This document shows, piece after piece, positions 60,137 to 64,000 of a DNA stretch of 64,000 nucleotides. The translations under genes were made by a program, and so were the position numbers. The notes under the pieces were generated by a model that saw only the letters and a list, made by a program, of their open reading frames with translations, was not told the DNA's origin and made no database searches. This DNA comes from DATNPX01 sp036702975. Its GTDB lineage: Bacteria; Cyanobacteriota; Vampirovibrionia; Obscuribacterales; Obscuribacteraceae. Positions within the stretch are counted from its first letter, which is position 1; each line of letters begins with the position of its first letter. The stretch is taken from positions 1 through 64,000 of the forward strand of contig DATNPX010000019.1 of NCBI GenBank assembly GCA_036702975.1, in the 5' to 3' direction.

Positions 60137-60607
60137 TCATGACTGACTCTTTTTTGAGGGCGGCGGCTCCTCGATCGTTTTTTGAGTAGAAAATGTAAAT
60201 ATGTTGCTCGACTTAGGATCAGCAACGAGTTCTGAAATTGTTGTACTTGCAAATGCGCGCTCAACCAGCGCGTTTGCTTCGTCAAGCCGTCTGTGCAATG
60301 GGCACAACTTTATGGCGTGTGCATCGAGCCCGAGTGGACATTCTTTTATTCGCTCGATTGGATCGACCGCGTTGACAACAGCGAGGACTGTGAGTTTGTT
60401 CGGTTTGGGTTTTAACGAAAAACCGCCACGTAAACCTCTTTGTGATTGAACGACAGATGCTTTCGACAGTTGCTGCAGAACCTTTGATAGATAAGCAGGA
60501 GGGATTTGAGTGGCCCTGGCAATTTGCTCTGTTGTTTGCCCTCCCTGGCTTGCTTCAGCTAGGTAGACGACTGCTCTTAATGCGTATTCGGCTGTTTGGG
60601 AAATCAT
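60137..60607 (-). CDS. Rrf2-family regulator, NsrR-like
   Basis: 156 residues: winged-helix start SQTAEYALRAVVYLAEASQGG..., helix and wing LSKVLQQLSKASVVQSQRGLRGGFSL, then KECPLGLDAHAIKLCPLHRRLDEAN with two cysteines, where NsrR has three. Probably a NO- or iron-sulfur-sensing repressor. Divergent from the NO reductase and next to a 10-10-10 operator (60619-60648); it very likely controls it. Confidence 0.85.
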   Translation of the reverse strand: MISQTAEYALRAVVYLAEASQGGQTTEQIARATQIPPAYLSKVLQQLSKASVVQSQRGLRGGFSLKPKPNKLTVLAVVNAVDPIERIKECPLGLDAHAIKLCPLHRRLDEANALVERAFASTTISELVADPKSSNIFTFSTQKTIEEPPPSKKSQS

Positions 60608-60618
60608 AGTTGTTTACA

Positions 60619-60668
60619 AATTGGATAATTGGATCTTGTTATCCAATTTAACTCTTGCTAGGATAATT
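60619..60668. promoter_or_regulatory. Inverted-repeat operator between rrf2 and NO reductase
   Basis: AATTGGATAA (60619-60628) and TTATCCAATT (60639-60648) form a perfect 10-bp inverted repeat with a 10-base spacer. A third GGATAATT occurs at 60661. The location in the divergent promoter region fits binding by the Rrf2 protein. Confidence 0.7.
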
Positions 60669-60696
60669 GTCAATCTCGACGAGGGGTGTGCTTGAT

Positions 60697-62997
60697 ATGA
60701 GATATAGAAAACTGTGGCTTTCTTTGACGGCAGTTGTCGTGCTTTCGTTTGCGGTGCTCGGTTATTTCGGCTACGAAATATACATGCAGGCGCCACCCAT
60801 TCCGGAGCGCGTAGTGTCAACTGACGGCAACGTGCTCTTTACCGGCGATGATATAAGAACAGGGCAAAACGTTTGGCAATCAATTGGCGGGCAAGAGGTC
60901 GGCACTGTTTGGGGTCATGGTGCTTACGTCGCGCCTGACTGGTCTGCGGACTTTTTGCATCATGAACTCACATTCATTCTCGACAGCTGGGCTAAGAAAG
61001 ACTCTGGTAAGACTTATTCTGGTCTAGATCCAGAAAAACAGGCGGCTTTCCGCGAACGCCTGAAGCTCTTGGTTCGGAAAAATACTTACGATCCAGCGAC
61101 CAAACAATTGACACTTCAACCGGTGCAAGCTGAAGCGATTGAATCCGTTGCTAAACACTACAGTGGGCTGTTCATGGGCGATCCTTCGCTCGCAGATTTG
61201 AGAAATGCCTATGCGCTGCAGCCAAAGGCCGTTACCAATGCAGGAGCAATGCATCAACTGCTTGCCTTCTTTTATTGGGCAGCATGGGCTTGTTCAACCG
61301 ATCGTCCCGGTGCAGACATAACTTATACGAACAACTGGCCCTCAGAATCTTTGATAGCCAATGCACCTACCGGAGCAATTGTCGTGTGGTCCGTTTTTAG
61401 CTTTGTATTTCTCTTGGCGGGAATTGGTACTCTTGCCTGGTATTTTGCTAGCGAACGCGCGAAAGAGGCTTCGCACAGTCACGATGTACCGACTGCCGAT
61501 CCGTTGCTTGGACTGAAACCGACACCATCGATGGAAGCAACGGTGAAATACTTTTGGGTGGCGGGAGCATTGTTGGTGGCACAAGTTGGGCTGGGTGCAA
61601 TTACCGCACACTATGGGGTTGAAGGTTCAGGATTCTACGGCATTCCTTTGGCTCAGTGGCTCCCATATGCGGTGACACGTACCTGGCATACACAACTTGG
61701 CATATTCTGGATTGCAACAACATGGCTTGCCACTGGTCTTTTCATGGCACCTGCAGTATCCGGATTTGAACCGAAATTTCAGCGGGCTGGTGTCAACTTC
61801 CTATTTCTGTGCCTACTTGTGATTGTCGTTGGTTCTATGACTGGGGAATGGCTCGGTATTCAACAAAAGCTCGAACTCGGTACTAATTTTTGGTTCGGAC
61901 ATCAAGGATATGAGTATGTAGATCTCGGACGATTTTGGCAGATCTTTCTTTTCATCGGACTCTTTGTGTGGCTGACTCTGATGAGCCGTGCCTTGTGGCC
62001 TGCGTTCAAGAATCCGCAAGAAAACCGAAGTTTGCTTTCACTCTTTCTGATTTCATCGCTTGCAATAGCCGCCTTTTATGGTGCAGGCCTCATGTATGGG
62101 CAGCATACAAATTTGGCGATTGCAGAATATTGGCGTTGGTGGGTCGTTCACCTCTGGGTGGAAGGATTCTTCGAGGTTTTTGCAACAGTCGTTATCGCAT
62201 TCCTGTTCACGCGCATGGGCTTGCTGTCAACCGGTACTGCTACGGCTAGCGTTCTATTTTCGACGGCAATTTTTCTTGCTGGTGGCATTATCGGCACCAT
62301 GCACCACCTCTACTTCTCTGGGACTCCGACCCCAGTCTTGGCGTGGGGGGCTACTTTTAGCGCTCTTGAAGTTGTGCCATTGACGCTGATTGGATTCGAA
62401 GGATACGGCAATCTGACCTTGAGTAAGGCGCAACCATGGGTGAAGAGTTATAAGTGGCCAATTTACTTTTTCGTTGCAGTGGCATTCTGGAATCTGGTCG
62501 GCGCGGGATTGTTCGGTTTCTTGATCAATGCACCCATTGCTTTGTATTACATGCAAGGTCTTAACACCACAGCGGTTCACGGCCACACTGCCTTGTTCGG
62601 TGTCTATGGGATGTTGGCAATAGGTTTGATGTTATTTTGTTTGAAAGGATTGGGCACACGAAACATATGGAAAACTGGCGTAGTTCAATTCGCGTTTTGG
62701 TCTATCAATGTAGGACTTGCGCTGATGGTTCTAATTAGCTTGCTGCCGGTGGGACTGATGCAAACTTGGGCCAGTGTCGAGTATGGTTTGTGGTATGCAA
62801 GATCGGCTGAATTTATGCAAACTGGTGTTATGAATATCCTTCGCTGGCTTCGTGTTGTTGGTGACACCATATTCGCTGTTGGCGTTGTTGCACTCGGCTG
62901 GTTTGTCCTTGGTTTAAAGACCGGCTGGTCAGTATCCGGAGAGATAGATCCGGATATGCCCGCTCGACAGCCGGTAGGTTCAGTCCGCGCCGAATAA
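60697..62997 (+). CDS. norZ: Quinol-dependent nitric oxide reductase (qNor)
   Basis: 766 residues from ATG 60697 (GAGGGGTG upstream). N-terminal TM helix and a ~200-residue hydrophilic domain of the qNor type (GQNVWQSIGGQEVGTVWGHGAYVAPDW), then about twelve more helices of the heme-copper-type core (TRTWHTQLGIFWIATTWLA, HLWVEGFFEVFATV, GGIIGTMHHLYFSG, NTTAVHGHTALFGVYGM). It reduces two NO to N2O with quinol. It is usually for NO detoxification when no other denitrification genes are near, as here. Under probable Rrf2 control. Confidence 0.92.
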   Translation: MRYRKLWLSLTAVVVLSFAVLGYFGYEIYMQAPPIPERVVSTDGNVLFTGDDIRTGQNVWQSIGGQEVGTVWGHGAYVAPDWSADFLHHELTFILDSWAKKDSGKTYSGLDPEKQAAFRERLKLLVRKNTYDPATKQLTLQPVQAEAIESVAKHYSGLFMGDPSLADLRNAYALQPKAVTNAGAMHQLLAFFYWAAWACSTDRPGADITYTNNWPSESLIANAPTGAIVVWSVFSFVFLLAGIGTLAWYFASERAKEASHSHDVPTADPLLGLKPTPSMEATVKYFWVAGALLVAQVGLGAITAHYGVEGSGFYGIPLAQWLPYAVTRTWHTQLGIFWIATTWLATGLFMAPAVSGFEPKFQRAGVNFLFLCLLVIVVGSMTGEWLGIQQKLELGTNFWFGHQGYEYVDLGRFWQIFLFIGLFVWLTLMSRALWPAFKNPQENRSLLSLFLISSLAIAAFYGAGLMYGQHTNLAIAEYWRWWVVHLWVEGFFEVFATVVIAFLFTRMGLLSTGTATASVLFSTAIFLAGGIIGTMHHLYFSGTPTPVLAWGATFSALEVVPLTLIGFEGYGNLTLSKAQPWVKSYKWPIYFFVAVAFWNLVGAGLFGFLINAPIALYYMQGLNTTAVHGHTALFGVYGMLAIGLMLFCLKGLGTRNIWKTGVVQFAFWSINVGLALMVLISLLPVGLMQTWASVEYGLWYARSAEFMQTGVMNILRWLRVVGDTIFAVGVVALGWFVLGLKTGWSVSGEIDPDMPARQPVGSVRAE

Positions 62998-63074
62998 ATG
63001 CAGCGCGGGCTATCACGATGGTGAAAGATTCTACTGTGACCACTCTACTGCGACCACCGTCACTCGGTGACTGT

Positions 63075-63974
63075 TTACGATCTGGTTCCGGGAACTCCGG
63101 CGGAGGCAGGAACCGGAACAACAACAGAAGCGGCAACGGTGGCGTGGGAAAATTTGGGCATAGCCGGCAGATCGATCATTCCCCCAACCTTGGCTGTATT
63201 TCGGTTGTGTTCTTCTATTAACTTCGAATAGACCTTGTCTTTGGCAACATCATTTACTCGACTTACTAAGCCCAGGCGCCGCATGAAGCTTATAACCTGC
63301 CACGATAAGTCAAATTCGTGAGGACGAAGGCCGTTGCGTGCAGAACCTGGATAGACGTGATGATTGTTGTGCCAGCCCTCACCAAGCGCAAGGATTGCAA
63401 CCCACCAGACATTTACGCTGTCGTCTGCGCACTGGAAGTTTTTGTAGCCCAATTTCGGAATGTGGCAAACGACATTGAGCATGAGTGGTATCTGCAAAAG
63501 GAGCAGACCCGCACAAAGGCTCGCCAGAGCTGGTACCCAACCAAATGCCAGCAAAATAATCACTCGTAGTGCCAGGCTGAGAGTAAGACACAGCCAGAAT
63601 CCACGCCTCCAATTGCCACCTTGTTCCAGAAATTGATAGATACGATCTTTGATCAGATCCTTAGACTGCAAAGCCGGATCGATGTGTGCAGGGTAACTGT
63701 CATGTTGAAACCATCCAAAGTAAGCGTTTTTCAGACCATGTCGAGGAGAATGCGGATCGAGCGGCGTGTCGACATAACGGTGGTGCGCGCGGTGCATGGT
63801 CGCCCACCAGATTGGCGGACCTTCAAACGCTAGATAGCCAAGAAACACCCAAAAGTACTCGACAAGCTTATTGCTGGCGAACGAACGATGTGAGAGCAGG
63901 CGGTGATAACCGATAGTTATTCCCATTCCATGCAGCACATAGAAAAAAGTGAAAAGCAGAACGAATTCAAACAT
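63075..63974 (-). CDS. Acyl-lipid/acyl-CoA desaturase
   Basis: 299 residues. Three His boxes: HRLLSH (24-29), HRAHH (61-65) and HNNHH (~203-207), with two membrane-helix pairs between. Delta-9-type fatty-acid desaturase, like DesC/stearoyl-CoA desaturases; introduces a double bond and adjusts membrane fluidity. GAGAGGA precedes the ATG. The Pro/Val/Ala-rich tail (SVVVPVPASAGVP) is extra. It converges on the NO reductase gene. Confidence 0.9.
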   Translation of the reverse strand: MFEFVLLFTFFYVLHGMGITIGYHRLLSHRSFASNKLVEYFWVFLGYLAFEGPPIWWATMHRAHHRYVDTPLDPHSPRHGLKNAYFGWFQHDSYPAHIDPALQSKDLIKDRIYQFLEQGGNWRRGFWLCLTLSLALRVIILLAFGWVPALASLCAGLLLLQIPLMLNVVCHIPKLGYKNFQCADDSVNVWWVAILALGEGWHNNHHVYPGSARNGLRPHEFDLSWQVISFMRRLGLVSRVNDVAKDKVYSKLIEEHNRNTAKVGGMIDLPAMPKFSHATVAASVVVPVPASAGVPGTRS

Positions 63975-64000
63975 GTGTAATCCTCTCGGATGGATTCTTT

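Noticed and set aside
1..64000. tRNA, rRNA, tmRNA, CRISPR array, insertion sequence or integrase
   Set aside because: No T-loop sequence such as GGTTCRANTCC, repeat-spacer array, transposase or integrase motif was found by reading.

Overview
The window looks like chromosome from a Gram-negative, aerobic or facultative, non-photosynthetic bacterium with mixed base composition and strong Shine-Dalgarno sequences (GGAGG types) before most genes. Many exported proteins, two divergent ECF sigma paralogs, many small stress proteins and a KaiB-fold regulator suggest a relative of the Obscuribacterales (Melainabacteria/Vampirovibrionia), the non-photosynthetic sister group of Cyanobacteria. That placement is an inference; there is no rRNA or tRNA here to test it.

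Layout. 0-10 kb: exported lipid/stress proteins (SRPBCC protein, PDE-type phosphatase, YtxH-like protein, ArsR-AHSA1 regulator with its own operator, BON protein, YflT-like protein, patatin, tail-lysozyme-like hydrolase, dienelactone hydrolase, flavodoxin). 10-17 kb: a patatin next to an AMP-binding/ACP/PlsC multidomain enzyme (lipid remodelling), then hypothetical genes and a DUF72 protein. 17-25 kb: cupin, a hemerythrin gene plus a decayed second hemerythrin fragment, pyruvate oxidase, YtxH-like protein, isochorismatase-like hydrolase, exported metallo-beta-lactamase-fold protein. 25-31 kb: RHH protein, LRV-repeat protein, histidine kinase, two Hsp20 genes, and a small regulatory locus of XRE protein, degenerate receiver and HTH-KaiB fusion. 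31-43 kb: exported large catalase, basic DNA-binding protein, alcohol dehydrogenase, DUF4142 protein, split zinc-ribbon gene, decayed cheB, XRE regulators and two divergent sigma factors. 42-47 kb: PiT phosphate transporter facing its DUF47 partner, then a frameshifted glycosyltransferase and a PIG-L deacetylase. 47-56 kb: three more Hsp20 genes, ADH-SDR operon, DNA ligase D, and an SDR/TetR divergent pair. 56-64 kb: TonB-like protein, Rcp1-like response regulator, SMI1/KNR4 protein, methyltransferase, DUF1858 protein, Rrf2 regulator divergent from a quinol nitric oxide reductase, and a fatty-acid desaturase.

Theme. The accessory content is dominated by stress protection: five Hsp20 proteins (two membrane-anchored), catalase, hemerythrin, NO reductase with an Rrf2 regulator, flavodoxin under probable Fur control, LigD, dehydrogenases of the stress type, and several small glycine-zipper, BON or YtxH proteins.

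Most notable. (1) An XRE-type helix-turn-helix fused to a KaiB domain, divergent from a receiver domain that has lost its phospho-acceptor Asp, an arrangement that recalls the KaiB / CikA pseudo-receiver pair. (2) A repeated element of about 290 bp present twice (near 26.0-26.3 kb and 49.6-49.9 kb) with conserved hairpins and compensatory base changes: a candidate structured RNA. (3) Two other gene-free stretches (3.7-4.0 kb, 28.1-28.3 kb) dense in stem-loops. (4) Several small genes of 29-46 codons coupled to neighbours by ATGA overlaps. (5) Broken genes: cheB with two frameshifts and a stop, a glycosyltransferase with an A-run insertion, a split zinc-ribbon protein and a hemerythrin remnant.
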